Below, in pieces: positions 9,643-20,125 of a stretch of 64,000 nucleotides of DNA. Origin of the DNA: Roseitranquillus sp963776845. GTDB lineage: Bacteria; Pseudomonadota; Alphaproteobacteria; Rhodobacterales; Rhodobacteraceae. The DNA lies in contig CAVZOJ010000023.1 in the NCBI GenBank assembly GCA_963776845.1, positions 71,018 through 135,017 of the forward strand, given 5' to 3'. Position 1 is the stretch's first letter, and each line of letters begins with the position of its first letter. Both the position numbers and the translations under genes were made by a program. Below the pieces are notes generated by a model, which made no database searches, was not told the origin of the DNA, and worked only from the letters and a program-made list of their open reading frames with translations.

Positions 9643-10449
9643 TCACCGGAAGGAATGATACCGCGCCCAGCTCGAGAGCCGATCCAGAAATTCGTTGTCG
9701 CTCAGCGGCGGGTCCGTAGATGCTGCGAGCCCCGGCAACTGCCCCAGGATCTGACGATAGCGGCTGAACTCCTCGCCCTGCGAGGCGCGACGCGCGAACC
9801 GTTCCACGGTCTCCGGCAGCCGAAGCTCTCCCTTGGGCGATGAATAGAAGAGGGCGAAGGGCGACGCGTTCAGCGCCGAGCAAACCTGCGCGAGCTCGGG
9901 CGCGAGAGCGGGCAGTAGCGCCGGATCAGCGGGATCCAGAACCGCCGCAACCGACGCGAAGGACCGGCCGCGAACCACCGTCTGCGTCGTCGAAAGCGTG
10001 AAACTCGTCGCCAGCGTCACCAGAACGAAACCGTTGATCGCGATGACACCGCCGATGACGTAGGAGAGCGTTCCGCCGGACTTCGTCGTGTCAGCGCCAA
10101 GCGTCGAGAGCAGGTGCCCGACATGAGCGTAGATGTCCCACCACCCAGGCTCGGGCGAACCTTCCGCAGCCACAACCGCGGACGGGAACGCCGCCAAGAT
10201 CAACGTCCAGGCAAGCGAGAAGGCGATGATCCAGACCGCGCCAAGCAGGAACATGATGAACGGACCGATCAGGCGGTGCATCCAGTCCGAGCGGCGCTGG
10301 AGACCAAGGCCGCGCACGGCGCGAAAGACCGGCCGCGCGATGCGGAACGAGAGAATCGCATGCTCCTCGGCGCCGATCGTCGTGAAGAGGATATCCAGCG
10401 AGACGACGGCGAAGAGCGCGAGGCCGATGGCGAGCGACAACATGTCCAT
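9643..10449 (-). CDS. Predicted inner-membrane protein, possibly ion-channel-like
   Basis: A 268-residue protein with hydrophobic segments at about 3-25, 70-95 and 140-170. The stretch GWWDIYAHVGHLLSTLG before the third segment could be a pore-helix-like loop, as in two-TM K+ channels, but no canonical TxGYG filter is seen. The C-terminal 100 residues are soluble. ATG 10449 (MDMLSLAIGLALFAVV) is preferred over longer in-frame extensions because it begins directly with a membrane helix. It is divergent from the MATE gene. The 232-bp gap downstream holds nothing I recognise. Function is not assigned with confidence. Confidence 0.65.
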   Translation of the reverse strand: MDMLSLAIGLALFAVVSLDILFTTIGAEEHAILSFRIARPVFRAVRGLGLQRRSDWMHRLIGPFIMFLLGAVWIIAFSLAWTLILAAFPSAVVAAEGSPEPGWWDIYAHVGHLLSTLGADTTKSGGTLSYVIGGVIAINGFVLVTLATSFTLSTTQTVVRGRSFASVAAVLDPADPALLPALAPELAQVCSALNASPFALFYSSPKGELRLPETVERFARRASQGEEFSRYRQILGQLPGLAASTDPPLSDNEFLDRLSSWARYHSFR

Positions 10450-10522
10450 GGGCCTTGATGTGCTTGGATCCGGTCGTTGAGCAAGCCTTGCCGGGTGCAA
10501 GCTCCAAGCGTAATGGCCGCTC

Positions 10523-11905
10523 ATGACCGAGGCCGCCATCCCCCGCGCCGAAGCGCCGCTCTCGCGCCATGCCGCGGAGACGCTGAAGCTTGGCATGCCG
10601 TTGATTGGCGGGAACCTCGCGCAGGTGGCCGTGCAGATCACCGACACGCTGATGTTGGGCTGGTACGACGTCGGTGCGCTAGCTGCGGTCGCACTCGGCG
10701 GCACGTACTACTTCACCTTGCTGATCATGGGGGCCGGCATCGCCTTTGCCGTGATGCCCATCGTCGCGGCGGAGGAAGCGGCCGGCGACAAGACGCAGGT
10801 GCGGCGCGTGACGCGCATGGCGCTCTGGCTGTCGACGATCTACGCCGCCTGCGCGATGCCGCTTCTGATCTGGGGCGGCCCGATCCTGGCATGGCTCGGC
10901 CAACCTGAGACGGTCGCCGCCATGGCGGGAGAGTGGCTTGAGATCGCCGGCTGGGGCCTCTTCGCATCCCTCGCGATGTTCGTGCTGCGCAGCTACCTTG
11001 CCGCTCTCGGTCGGACGCAGGTCGTCCTGTGGGCGCTGGTGCTCGCGGCGATCGTCAATGCGGCGGCGGACTACGTGCTGATCTTCGGCAAGTTCGGCTT
11101 TCCCGAGCTTGGCATCAGAGGCGCCGCCATTGCGTCGCTGGTCACCTTCGCGACCTCCGCGCTTGCATTGGCCGTCTATTCCATCCGCGTGTTACCGGAG
11201 CACGAGCTCTTCGTTCGGTTCTGGCGTCCGGATTGGCCGGTCTTCGCCCGCGTCTTTCGCCTCGGCTGGCCGATCGGCCTGACGAACGTGAGCGAGGTCG
11301 GCCTCTTCGCCGTCACCGCCTTCGCCATGGGGTTGCTCGGCACGGTGGAACTCGCCGCACATGGTATTGCGCTGCAGATCGCCTCGGCGACGTTCCTTGT
11401 GCATGTCGGGCTGTCCAGCGCCGCGACGATCCGTGTCGGCGCCGCGTTTGGCCGTCGCGACCCGCACGGACTGAGGCAGGCAGCGAAGGCCGCGACCTGG
11501 CTTTCCGCAGGCTTCGTTCTGGTGACGATCGCGCTGTTCCTGACGCTGCCGCGCACGCTCGTGGGGCTGTTCCTCGACCCCTCGGACCCCGCGGCGCCGG
11601 CGGTGCTGACCATGGGGGCGTATCTGCTGGCTCTTGCTGCGCTGTTTCAGGCGGCGGACGCCGGGCAGGTCATGGCGCTAGGCTATCTTCGCGGGATGCA
11701 GGACACGCAAAAGCCGATGATGCTGGCGGCGTTCAGCTATTGGGTCGTGGGTCTGCCACTTCTCTACGTTCTGGCATTCCCTCTGGATCTTGGCGCGACA
11801 GGCGTCTGGCTCGGGCTGACGGCGGGGCTGACATTGGCAGGCGTGCTGCTGATGTGGCGTTTTTGGCTTGGCGATCTTCGTCCGACTGAACCGCATGCCG
11901 CCTGA
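10523..11905 (+). CDS. MATE-family multidrug efflux transporter (NorM-like)
   Basis: A 460-residue, roughly 12-helix inner-membrane antiporter. The two MatE repeats are visible: the first carries LGMPLIGGNLAQVAVQITDTLMLG, the second LGWPIGLTNVSEVGLFAVTAFAMGLLG followed by HGIALQIASATF. These match Na+/H+-coupled drug exporters of the NorM group. Length is normal. ATG 10523 is the first plausible start after the divergent promoter. A DedA-family gene follows after 33 bp and may be co-transcribed. Substrate cannot be told from sequence. Confidence 0.9.
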   Translation: MTEAAIPRAEAPLSRHAAETLKLGMPLIGGNLAQVAVQITDTLMLGWYDVGALAAVALGGTYYFTLLIMGAGIAFAVMPIVAAEEAAGDKTQVRRVTRMALWLSTIYAACAMPLLIWGGPILAWLGQPETVAAMAGEWLEIAGWGLFASLAMFVLRSYLAALGRTQVVLWALVLAAIVNAAADYVLIFGKFGFPELGIRGAAIASLVTFATSALALAVYSIRVLPEHELFVRFWRPDWPVFARVFRLGWPIGLTNVSEVGLFAVTAFAMGLLGTVELAAHGIALQIASATFLVHVGLSSAATIRVGAAFGRRDPHGLRQAAKAATWLSAGFVLVTIALFLTLPRTLVGLFLDPSDPAAPAVLTMGAYLLALAALFQAADAGQVMALGYLRGMQDTQKPMMLAAFSYWVVGLPLLYVLAFPLDLGATGVWLGLTAGLTLAGVLLMWRFWLGDLRPTEPHAA

Positions 11906-11938
11906 TCCGTTAGGGTCTGAAGCAAGAAGGACCGCCCA

Positions 11939-12544
11939 ATGTTCGACTGGATCACCGGTGTGCTCGAGAGCACGAGCTATTTCGGCGTCTTCCTCCTGAT
12001 GCTCATCGAGAACGTCTTCCCTCCAATTCCTTCCGAGTTGATCATGCCCCTCGCCGGCTACCTCGCTGCGCAGGGGACGTTGTCGCTGATCGGTGTGATC
12101 ATCGCGGGCACCATCGGCTCGGTCCTCGGAGCCCTGCTCTGGTACTGGATAGGGCTGCGCATCGGGACAAAACGGCTCTGCCGCTTCGCGCGCAAGCACG
12201 GACATTGGCTGACGCTCGACGAAGCCGAGGTCGATCGTGCCGTCGACTGGTTCGACCGGTACGGTTGGTGGGCAGTGTTCTTCGGCAGGATGGTGCCGGC
12301 GGTCCGAACGCTGATCTCGGTACCGGCCGGCCTTGCCGAGATGCCGATGCTGCCGTTTCTGGCGGTCACGACGCTCGGCAGCGCCCTCTGGGTGACGCTC
12401 TTGACGGTGGCGGGATACCTGCTCGAAGGCGGCTTCCGCGCGGTCGAGGACTGGTTGAACCCCGTCTCCAACCTCGTCGTGGCAGCGCTGGTCCTTTGGT
12501 ACCTGTACCGGGTCGTGCGCGGCTACGGACGACAGGAAAGCTGA
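11939..12544 (+). CDS. DedA-family membrane protein
   Basis: A 201-residue inner-membrane protein with the DedA/SNARE-associated core. ENVFPPIPSELIMPLAGYLA near residue 24, a glycine-rich GTIGSVLGALLWYWIG helix, and the conserved re-entrant segment FFGRMVPAVRTLISVPAGLAEMP are all present. DedA proteins recycle undecaprenyl-phosphate or phospholipids across the membrane and depend on proton motive force. It lies 33 bp after the MATE gene on the same strand. It converges on an aminotransferase gene with a small hairpin between the stops. Confidence 0.92.
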   Translation: MFDWITGVLESTSYFGVFLLMLIENVFPPIPSELIMPLAGYLAAQGTLSLIGVIIAGTIGSVLGALLWYWIGLRIGTKRLCRFARKHGHWLTLDEAEVDRAVDWFDRYGWWAVFFGRMVPAVRTLISVPAGLAEMPMLPFLAVTTLGSALWVTLLTVAGYLLEGGFRAVEDWLNPVSNLVVAALVLWYLYRVVRGYGRQES

Positions 12545-12563
12545 GACAGGCGCGTCACCTGTC
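12545..12563. terminator. Hairpin between convergent genes, candidate bidirectional terminator
   Basis: GACAGG (12545-12550) pairs with CCTGTC (12558-12563) across a 7-nt loop, filling the 20-bp gap between the dedA-like stop and the aminotransferase stop on the other strand. No clear T-run, so moderate support only. Confidence 0.4.
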
Positions 12564-12564
12564 G

Positions 12565-13767
12565 TTAGGACAAGGCGGCGCAGAACCGCGCAATGCGCGA
12601 GCAGGCCTCGCGAAGCATGTCGTCCGATGCGGCGTAGCTGACGCGGAATGCGGGCGAGACGCCGAAGGCTGCGCCGAATACGACGGCGACACCCGCCTCG
12701 TCCAGAAGGGCGGTCGCGAACGCCTCGTCATTGTCGATGAGCGTGCCGGCTCTGGATTTTGTGCCGACCAGCCCCGCAATCGACGGATAGACGTAGAACG
12801 CCCCCTCAGGCGTGGGGCATTCGATCCCGTCGATGTCGTTCAGCGCCTCCACCACGAGCGCTCGGCGGCGCACGAAGGCCTCCCGCGCCTCGTCAATGTA
12901 GTCTTGCGGTCCGTTCAAAGCCTCGACCGCCGCCCACTGGCTGATCGAGCAGGGGTTCGATGTCGTCTGCGACTGGACCTTGCGCATGGCACGGACGAGT
13001 TCCGCCGGGCCGCCGGCGTAACCGATGCGCCATCCGGTCATGGAGTAGGCCTTGCTGACGCCGTTCATGGTTAACGTGCGCGCTTTAGCCGCGGCTCCAC
13101 CTCCGCCATCGTCGCAAAGCGGAAGCCGTCGTAGGTGAGGTGCTCATAGATGTCGTCGCTCAGCACCCAGACGCGCTCGTGCCGCATCAGCACCTCGGCG
13201 AGAGCGGCGATATGGTCGGCCTCGTAGGCGCGCGCCCGTCGGGTTCGACGGCGAGTTGAAGATCAGCCACTTCGTGCGGGGCGTGATCGCCGCCTCCAGC
13301 TGATCGGGCGTGATGCGGAAGCCCTGCTCCGGCCCGGCCTCGACGATGACGGGAGTGCCGCCGGCCATGAGCGCCATGTCGGGATAGCTGACCCAGTAAG
13401 GCGCCGGGATGACCACCTCGTCCCCGGGGTTCAGCGTTGCCATAAGCGCGTTCCACAGAACCTGCTTGCCACCGCTGCCGACGGTGATCTCGTCGGGGCC
13501 GTATTGAAGACCGTTATCACGCACGAACTTCGAGGCGATCGCCTGCTTGAGCTCCCGGATGCCGTCGACCGCCGTGTACTTCGTGTGTCCGTCGTCGATC
13601 GCGCGCTTACCGGCCTCGCGCACGTTGCGCGGCGTGGGGAAGTCTGGCTCTCCCGCCCCGAGGCCGATGACGTCGTGGCCTGCAGACTGCAGCTCGAGCG
13701 CGCGCGTCGTGACCGCCACCGTTGGTGACGGTTTCACGCGTGCAAGCGTGTCGGAAAGAAACGACAT
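12565..13767 (-). pseudogene. Aspartate aminotransferase (AspC/AatA type), two compensating frameshifts
   Basis: PLP aminotransferase (class I, Ib subgroup) that interconverts aspartate/2-oxoglutarate and oxaloacetate/glutamate. About 400 residues run from ATG 13767 (MSFLSDTLARVKPS). The first part reads GAGEPDFPTP, KYTAVDGIRELKQA and FNSPSNPTG. An extra base near 13238 then shifts the frame through YEADHIAALAEVLMRHE and LSDDIYEHLTYDG, and a missing base near 13083 returns it to MNGVSKAYSMTGWRIGYAGG, which holds the PLP lysine. Total length is normal and both interruptions are 1 bp. Aspartate aminotransferase is usually needed, so sequencing error is at least as likely as true loss. It is divergent from an XRE gene. 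Confidence 0.85.
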
Positions 13768-13851
13768 GTGGATCGTGCTCACTTTGTCCGGACGGGTGCC
13801 TTGGCCTAAGCTCAAGGCTTCACGCCGGCAACCCGAAAGGCAACGACACCC

Positions 13852-14238
13852 ATGACTGAAGAGATCGACTGGTACTCCTCCGACATGGCCACCTTCGGCG
13901 ACAGGATCGCAGGGGCGCGGGAGGCCTTGGGGCTGAGCCAGCGGGACCTGGCGCACCGGCTGGGAATAAGGACCGAGACCCTGCGGGGGTGGGAGGAGGA
14001 CAGGACGGAGCCGCGCGCGAACCGGCTGCAGATGCTAGCGGGGCTGCTCAACGTGTCGATCCGCTGGCTCCTCACCGGAGAGGGCGAGGGCGTGACGATT
14101 CCCGCCGACGCCACAAACGTGGAGTTCCAGCACATCATGGCCGAGGTTCGGGACCTGCGCGCCGACATGGCCCGCGCCTCAGACAGGCTCGCTCGTCTGG
14201 AGCGGCGGCTGGTCGGACTAGCGGAGGCGGACACATGA
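13852..14238 (+). CDS. XRE-family helix-turn-helix regulator
   Basis: A 128-residue DNA-binding protein. The HTH lies at about residues 14-68 (FGDRIAGAREALGLSQRDLA, RLGIRTETLRGWEED, LLNVSIRWLLTGEGEG), followed by a short charged coiled-coil tail (about 88-122) that may mediate oligomerisation. Small proteins of this type are common next to sdhE in Rhodobacterales; the target is unknown. Its stop overlaps the next start (ATGA at 14235-14238), so the two genes are translationally coupled. It shares an 84-bp divergent promoter region with the aminotransferase. Confidence 0.85.
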   Translation: MTEEIDWYSSDMATFGDRIAGAREALGLSQRDLAHRLGIRTETLRGWEEDRTEPRANRLQMLAGLLNVSIRWLLTGEGEGVTIPADATNVEFQHIMAEVRDLRADMARASDRLARLERRLVGLAEADT

Positions 14239-14504
14239 ACGAGGCCGCGCGGATCAGGCGCCTTCGCATGCGATCATGGCGTCGCGGAATCAAGGAGATG
14301 GACCTCTTGCTGGGGGGGTTTTCGGACGCACAGCTCGCCCACATGTCGGATGCGGAGCTCGACACCTATGAGGCGTTACTCGAGGAGAACGACCAGATGC
14401 TCTATGCTTGGGCCACGGGCCTCGAGACGGCTCCGGCGCGCTTCTCCACACTCATCGCGCGCGTCACGGCGCACGCAGAGCAGAACTTTCCTGCAACAAA
14501 GTGA
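14235..14504 (+). CDS. sdhE: FAD assembly factor SdhE (succinate dehydrogenase assembly factor 2)
   Basis: An 89-residue protein of the SdhE/DUF339 family, which helps attach FAD covalently to the flavoprotein subunit of succinate dehydrogenase. The conserved core is visible: RLRMRSWRRGIKEMDLLLGGF (the RGxxE-type motif, here RGIKEMD), then YEALLEENDQMLYAW. Its start overlaps the stop of the upstream XRE gene by four bases (ATGA), which fixes ATG 14235. Length is typical for the family. Confidence 0.92.
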   Translation: MNEAARIRRLRMRSWRRGIKEMDLLLGGFSDAQLAHMSDAELDTYEALLEENDQMLYAWATGLETAPARFSTLIARVTAHAEQNFPATK

Positions 14505-14573
14505 CGCGCCTTAACGACTTTTTGTCGGTTTGCCCCGATGGTCGCCGATCACGGACGACCGACGGAGAGCGAG

Positions 14574-15068
14574 ATGACAATTCACACGAGTGTCGAGACC
14601 GTCGAGCGCGGTTTCATGGACCAGTATCTCGACAGCCTGGCGCTGGTCGAGCGTCTTCACCGGCTGCTGCTCGATGTTATCAAGGACGAGTTCGAACGGC
14701 TCGGCATTCTTGAGATCAACGCCGTGCAGGCCCTGCTGCTGTTCAACATCGGCGACAACGAGGTCACGGCTGGCGAACTCAAGACGCGCGGCTACTACCA
14801 GGGCTCGAACGTGAGCTACAATCTCAAGAAGCTCGTCGAGACCGGGTACATGCACCACCAGCGGTGCGAAATCGATCGCCGGTCGGTGCGTGTGCGGCTC
14901 ACGTCGAAGGGTCGCTCAGTCCGGGATGCGGTGGCCGATCTCTTCTCCCGCCATGCTGACGGCCTGCAGAAGCGCGGGCAGGTCGCACCGGAATCCATCG
15001 ACGACCTCAACAGCACCCTGCGCCGCGTCGAGCGCTACTGGACGGAACAGATCCGCTACATCTACTGA
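14574..15068 (+). CDS. MarR-family winged-helix regulator (LdtR-like)
   Basis: A 164-residue dimeric winged-helix protein. N-terminal helices (MDQYLDSLALVERLHRLLLDVIKDEFERLG) precede a wHTH with NEVTAGELKTRGYYQGSNVSYNLKKLVETGY and a wing of DRRSVRVRLTSKG. It resembles alphaproteobacterial LdtR-type MarR proteins, which have been linked to cell-wall and stress genes. ATG 14574 is preferred over an upstream alternative because a purine-rich GGAGAGCGAG precedes it. The following 214-bp gap to acs contains a long inverted repeat that this protein or another regulator could bind. Confidence 0.85.
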   Translation: MTIHTSVETVERGFMDQYLDSLALVERLHRLLLDVIKDEFERLGILEINAVQALLLFNIGDNEVTAGELKTRGYYQGSNVSYNLKKLVETGYMHHQRCEIDRRSVRVRLTSKGRSVRDAVADLFSRHADGLQKRGQVAPESIDDLNSTLRRVERYWTEQIRYIY

Positions 15069-15133
15069 GTTCGTCGCTCCCAAGAGATCACGTGCTCCAG
15101 AACATTTGATCTCGCGCAACCTGCCGATCGTTT

Positions 15134-15180
15134 TGTAAATCCGTTGACCCGAACCTCGCGGCCGTGTCAACGGAATTACA
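15134..15180. promoter_or_regulatory. Long inverted repeat upstream of acs
   Basis: Arms TGTAAATCCGTTGAC (15134-15148) and GTCAACGGAATTACA (15166-15180) pair at 14 of 15 positions around a 17-bp centre, about 100 bp before the acs start. No T-run follows, so an operator is more likely than a terminator, although an RNA hairpin after the MarR gene is possible. The binding protein is unknown. Confidence 0.55.
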
Positions 15181-15282
15181 CCATTTTGCAGATACTTCCG
15201 CCTTGGCATGTCAATCTTCGGCAGCCTCCCCTAGAACCTGCGCAAGCGACGATGGGACGCGATTCGCGCAAGGGAGGCGAGA

Positions 15283-17232
<1,950 letters not shown>

Positions 17233-17236
17233 GACG

Positions 17237-17923
17237 ATGGATGGTCCGTCGCAGGGCATCGCCACCCCGGTCCTCGTGCTGCTGGGGCCGCCGGGGGCCG
17301 GAAAGGGAACCCAGGCGCGCCTGCTGCAGGAGCGTTTCGGCCTGGTGCAACTATCGACCGGGGATCTCCTGCGCGAAGCCGTGGCTGCGGGAACCGAGGC
17401 GGGTCGCGCGGCCGATGCCGTGATGAAGGCGGGCGGCCTTGTCTCGGACGAGATCGTCCTCGCGATCCTGAGCGACCGCCTGGATCAGCCGGACGTCTCT
17501 CAGGGGATCATCCTCGACGGCTTTCCGCGGACCGCGGCGCAGGCGGATGCATTGGACGACCTGCTGTCCAGTCGCGGCATGCGAGTCGGCGCTGCGGTCG
17601 CGCTGACCGTCGATGACGACGCGATGGTAGAGCGGATCTCGGGCCGACATACCTGCGCGTCCTGCGGCGAGGGGTATCACGACAGCTTCAAGCCGCCCTC
17701 GACCAAAGGAACCTGCGACGTCTGTGGCGGCACCGAGATGACGCGGCGTGCCGACGACACTGCAGAGACCGTGGCGGCGCGGCTGGCTGCCTACCAGGCG
17801 CAGACCGCCCCGCTCATCGACCACTTTGCGGGGAAGGGCGTCCTCCTCCGCGTGGACGCGATGCGCCCGATCGAGGACGTCGCGCTGTCGCTCGGCGGCA
17901 TCGTCCGGGCACTGAGGCACTGA
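17237..17923 (+). CDS. adk: Adenylate kinase
   Basis: A 228-residue nucleoside monophosphate kinase converting AMP + ATP to 2 ADP. The P-loop GPPGAGKGT spans residues 17-25, LSTGDLLREAV and ILDGFPRT follow, and the LID carries a four-cysteine zinc site (Cys140, 143, 160, 163). It starts 4 bp after acs. Since Acs releases AMP and pyrophosphate, co-expression of an adenylate kinase to recycle AMP makes metabolic sense. The genome probably has a second adk in its ribosomal operon, as alphaproteobacteria usually do; this one would be the acetate-linked paralogue (inference). Confidence 0.92.
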   Translation: MDGPSQGIATPVLVLLGPPGAGKGTQARLLQERFGLVQLSTGDLLREAVAAGTEAGRAADAVMKAGGLVSDEIVLAILSDRLDQPDVSQGIILDGFPRTAAQADALDDLLSSRGMRVGAAVALTVDDDAMVERISGRHTCASCGEGYHDSFKPPSTKGTCDVCGGTEMTRRADDTAETVAARLAAYQAQTAPLIDHFAGKGVLLRVDAMRPIEDVALSLGGIVRALRH

Positions 17924-17966
17924 AGGGAAAGGCCGGGGCGACCGGCGCAGAAATCGGAGGAGATAC

Positions 17967-18248
17967 ATGGCCGAAAGAACTACGGCCCCTAGGGTCACGT
18001 CCGACGGAATAGGCTACTGGAAGGCCAATCTCCGTCTCATCGTCGGGTGCCTCATCGTCTGGGGCATCGTCAGCTTCGGGTTCGGCATATTGCTGCGCCC
18101 GCTTCTGCAAGGCATCCGGGTCGGCGGAACCGACCTCGGCTTCTGGTTCGCGCAGCAAGGGTCGATCCTGGTCTTCCTGATCCTGATCTTCTTCTACGCA
18201 TGGCGCATGAACAGGCTCGACCGCCAATACGGCGTCGACGAGGAGTGA
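17967..18248 (+). CDS. DUF4212 protein, putative Na+/solute symporter small subunit
   Basis: A 93-residue protein with two membrane helices (about 20-44 and 55-78) and the DUF4212 text GYWKANLRLIVGCLIVWGIVSF and FWFAQQGSILVFLILIFFYAWRMNRLDRQ. The family always precedes a VC_2705-type symporter and is thought to be its small subunit. Here the symporter starts 7 bp downstream. A GGAGGAG ribosome site precedes ATG 17967. Confidence 0.9.
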   Translation: MAERTTAPRVTSDGIGYWKANLRLIVGCLIVWGIVSFGFGILLRPLLQGIRVGGTDLGFWFAQQGSILVFLILIFFYAWRMNRLDRQYGVDEE

Positions 18249-18255
18249 CCTGATA

Positions 18256-20031
18256 ATGGATCAGTATACCCTGAATCTGGTGGTGGTCGGCGCGACGTTC
18301 GCCCTCTACATCGGCATAGCCATCTGGGCCCGCGCGGGCTCTACCTCCGAATTCTACGCGGCCGGCCGCGGGGTGCACCCCGTCACCAACGGTATGGCCA
18401 CGGCTGCCGACTGGATGTCGGCCGCCTCCTTCATCTCGATGGCGGGCCTCATCGCCTCCCTCGGCTATAACGCCTCGTCCTACCTGATGGGCTGGACCGG
18501 CGGCTACGTGCTGCTCGCCCTGCTTCTGGCGCCCTACCTCCGCAAGTTCGGCAAGTTCACCGTGCCGGAGTTCATCGGCGACCGTTTCTACAGCCCGACG
18601 GCACGGCTCGTCGCTGTCGTCTGCCTGATCGTGGCCTCGATCACCTACGTCATCGGCCAGATGACAGGCGTCGGTGTCGCGTTCTCGCGCTTCCTCGAGG
18701 TCGAGGTGTCGACCGGCCTCTTCATCGGCGCCGCCGTCGTCTTCGCCTACGCAGTTCTCGGGGGGATGAAGGGCATCACCTACACGCAGGTGGCTCAGTA
18801 CTGCGTGCTGATCCTGGCCTACACCATCCCCGCGATCTTCATCTCGCTGCAGTTGACCGGCAATCCGATCCCGGGCCTCGGCCTCTTCAGCGACTATGAA
18901 CCGACGGGCGAGCCGCTGCTGGCACGCCTGAACGAGGTCGTGACCGACCTCGGCTTCGCGCAATACACCAATCAGGATCCCTCGCCGGGGTCGGTCATCA
19001 ACATGACGCTCTTCACGCTGTCGCTGATGATCGGCACCGCGGGTCTGCCGCACGTGATCATCCGGTTCTTCACCGTGCCCCGCGTCGCGGACGCACGCTG
19101 GTCGGCCGGCTGGGCACTGGTCTTCATCGCCCTGCTCTACCTGACCGCTCCTGCGGTGGGTGCCATGGCGCGGCTGAACCTGCTCGACACGATCTACCCC
19201 AACGGCGTCAGCGAGGAGCCGATCGCCTACGACAACCGGCCGGACTGGATCCGCAACTGGGAGGTCACGGGCCTGATCAGCTACCAGGACCTGAACGACG
19301 ACGGACTGATCCAGTACTACAACGACGGCAGCGCGAGCTTTGCCGAAGTTGCGGCGGAACGCGGCTGGGAAGGTTCCGAACTCACCGTCAACAACGACAT
19401 CCTGGTGCTGGCGAATCCCGAGATCGCGAGCCTTCCGGGCTGGGTGATCGCGCTGGTTGCGGCAGGCGGCCTCGCTGCCGCGCTGTCGACGGCGGCGGGA
19501 CTGCTGCTCGCCATCTCGTCGGCGATCAGCCATGACCTCGTGAAGGTCTATCGTCCATCGATCTCCGAACGCGGCGAGCTTCTCGCGGCGCGGCTTTCGA
19601 TGGCGGCAGCAATCGCGGTGGCGACATGGCTGGGCCTCAACCCACCAGGCTTCGCTGCGCAGACCGTGGCACTGGCCTTCGGAATCGCCGCGGCGACGAT
19701 CTTCCCTGCGCTGATGATGGGCATCTTCTCGACGCGCATCAACAACCGGGGCGCCGTCGCGGGGATGCTGACCGGCCTGATCTTCACCGTGGTCTACATC
19801 TTCCTGCACAAGGGCTGGTTCTTCATCCCGGACACCAACTCGTTCGAGGATACGATCCAGGGCTCGCTCTTCGGCATCCAGTCCACGGCAATCGGGGCGG
19901 TCGGCGCGGTGCTGAACTTCGCGGTCGCCTTCTTCGTGTCGGGCCGCACGGCGGATACGCCCGAGCACATCAAGGAACTGGTCGAAAGCGTCCGCATCCC
20001 GCGCGGCGCCGGCACCGCGACGGCCCACTGA
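18256..20031 (+). CDS. Sodium:solute symporter large subunit (VC_2705 subfamily, ActP-related)
   Basis: A 591-residue inner-membrane transporter of the SSS family with about 13 helices. Signatures include FYAAGRGVHPVTNGMATAADWMSAASF and GFYNASS-like GYNASSYLMG near the N-terminus, GTAGLPHVIIRFFTVP in the middle, and GGLAAALSTAAGLLLAISSAISHD. An acidic extramembrane insert (about 315-380) is typical of this subfamily. Likely substrates are acetate or related short-chain acids, judging from acs upstream; family members are only loosely characterised. It is translationally close to its DUF4212 partner and followed by a GC hairpin. Confidence 0.92.
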   Translation: MDQYTLNLVVVGATFALYIGIAIWARAGSTSEFYAAGRGVHPVTNGMATAADWMSAASFISMAGLIASLGYNASSYLMGWTGGYVLLALLLAPYLRKFGKFTVPEFIGDRFYSPTARLVAVVCLIVASITYVIGQMTGVGVAFSRFLEVEVSTGLFIGAAVVFAYAVLGGMKGITYTQVAQYCVLILAYTIPAIFISLQLTGNPIPGLGLFSDYEPTGEPLLARLNEVVTDLGFAQYTNQDPSPGSVINMTLFTLSLMIGTAGLPHVIIRFFTVPRVADARWSAGWALVFIALLYLTAPAVGAMARLNLLDTIYPNGVSEEPIAYDNRPDWIRNWEVTGLISYQDLNDDGLIQYYNDGSASFAEVAAERGWEGSELTVNNDILVLANPEIASLPGWVIALVAAGGLAAALSTAAGLLLAISSAISHDLVKVYRPSISERGELLAARLSMAAAIAVATWLGLNPPGFAAQTVALAFGIAAATIFPALMMGIFSTRINNRGAVAGMLTGLIFTVVYIFLHKGWFFIPDTNSFEDTIQGSLFGIQSTAIGAVGAVLNFAVAFFVSGRTADTPEHIKELVESVRIPRGAGTATAH

Positions 20032-20038
20032 TGCGTAG

Positions 20039-20064
20039 GGCGGGCGCTCTATTCGGCGCCCGCC
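20039..20064 (+). terminator. GC-rich hairpin after symporter gene, possible attenuator
   Basis: GGCGGGCGC (20039-20047) pairs perfectly with GCGCCCGCC (20056-20064) around an 8-nt loop, 8 bp after the symporter stop. No T-run follows, so it may reduce rather than stop read-through into the DUF294 gene, or protect the 3' end. Confidence 0.45.
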
Positions 20065-20125
20065 ACATCGCCAAGGCTCCGTCCGCACGTTCGCGGGCGG
20101 GGCTCTCTTGCAGAGGGGGAATGCG

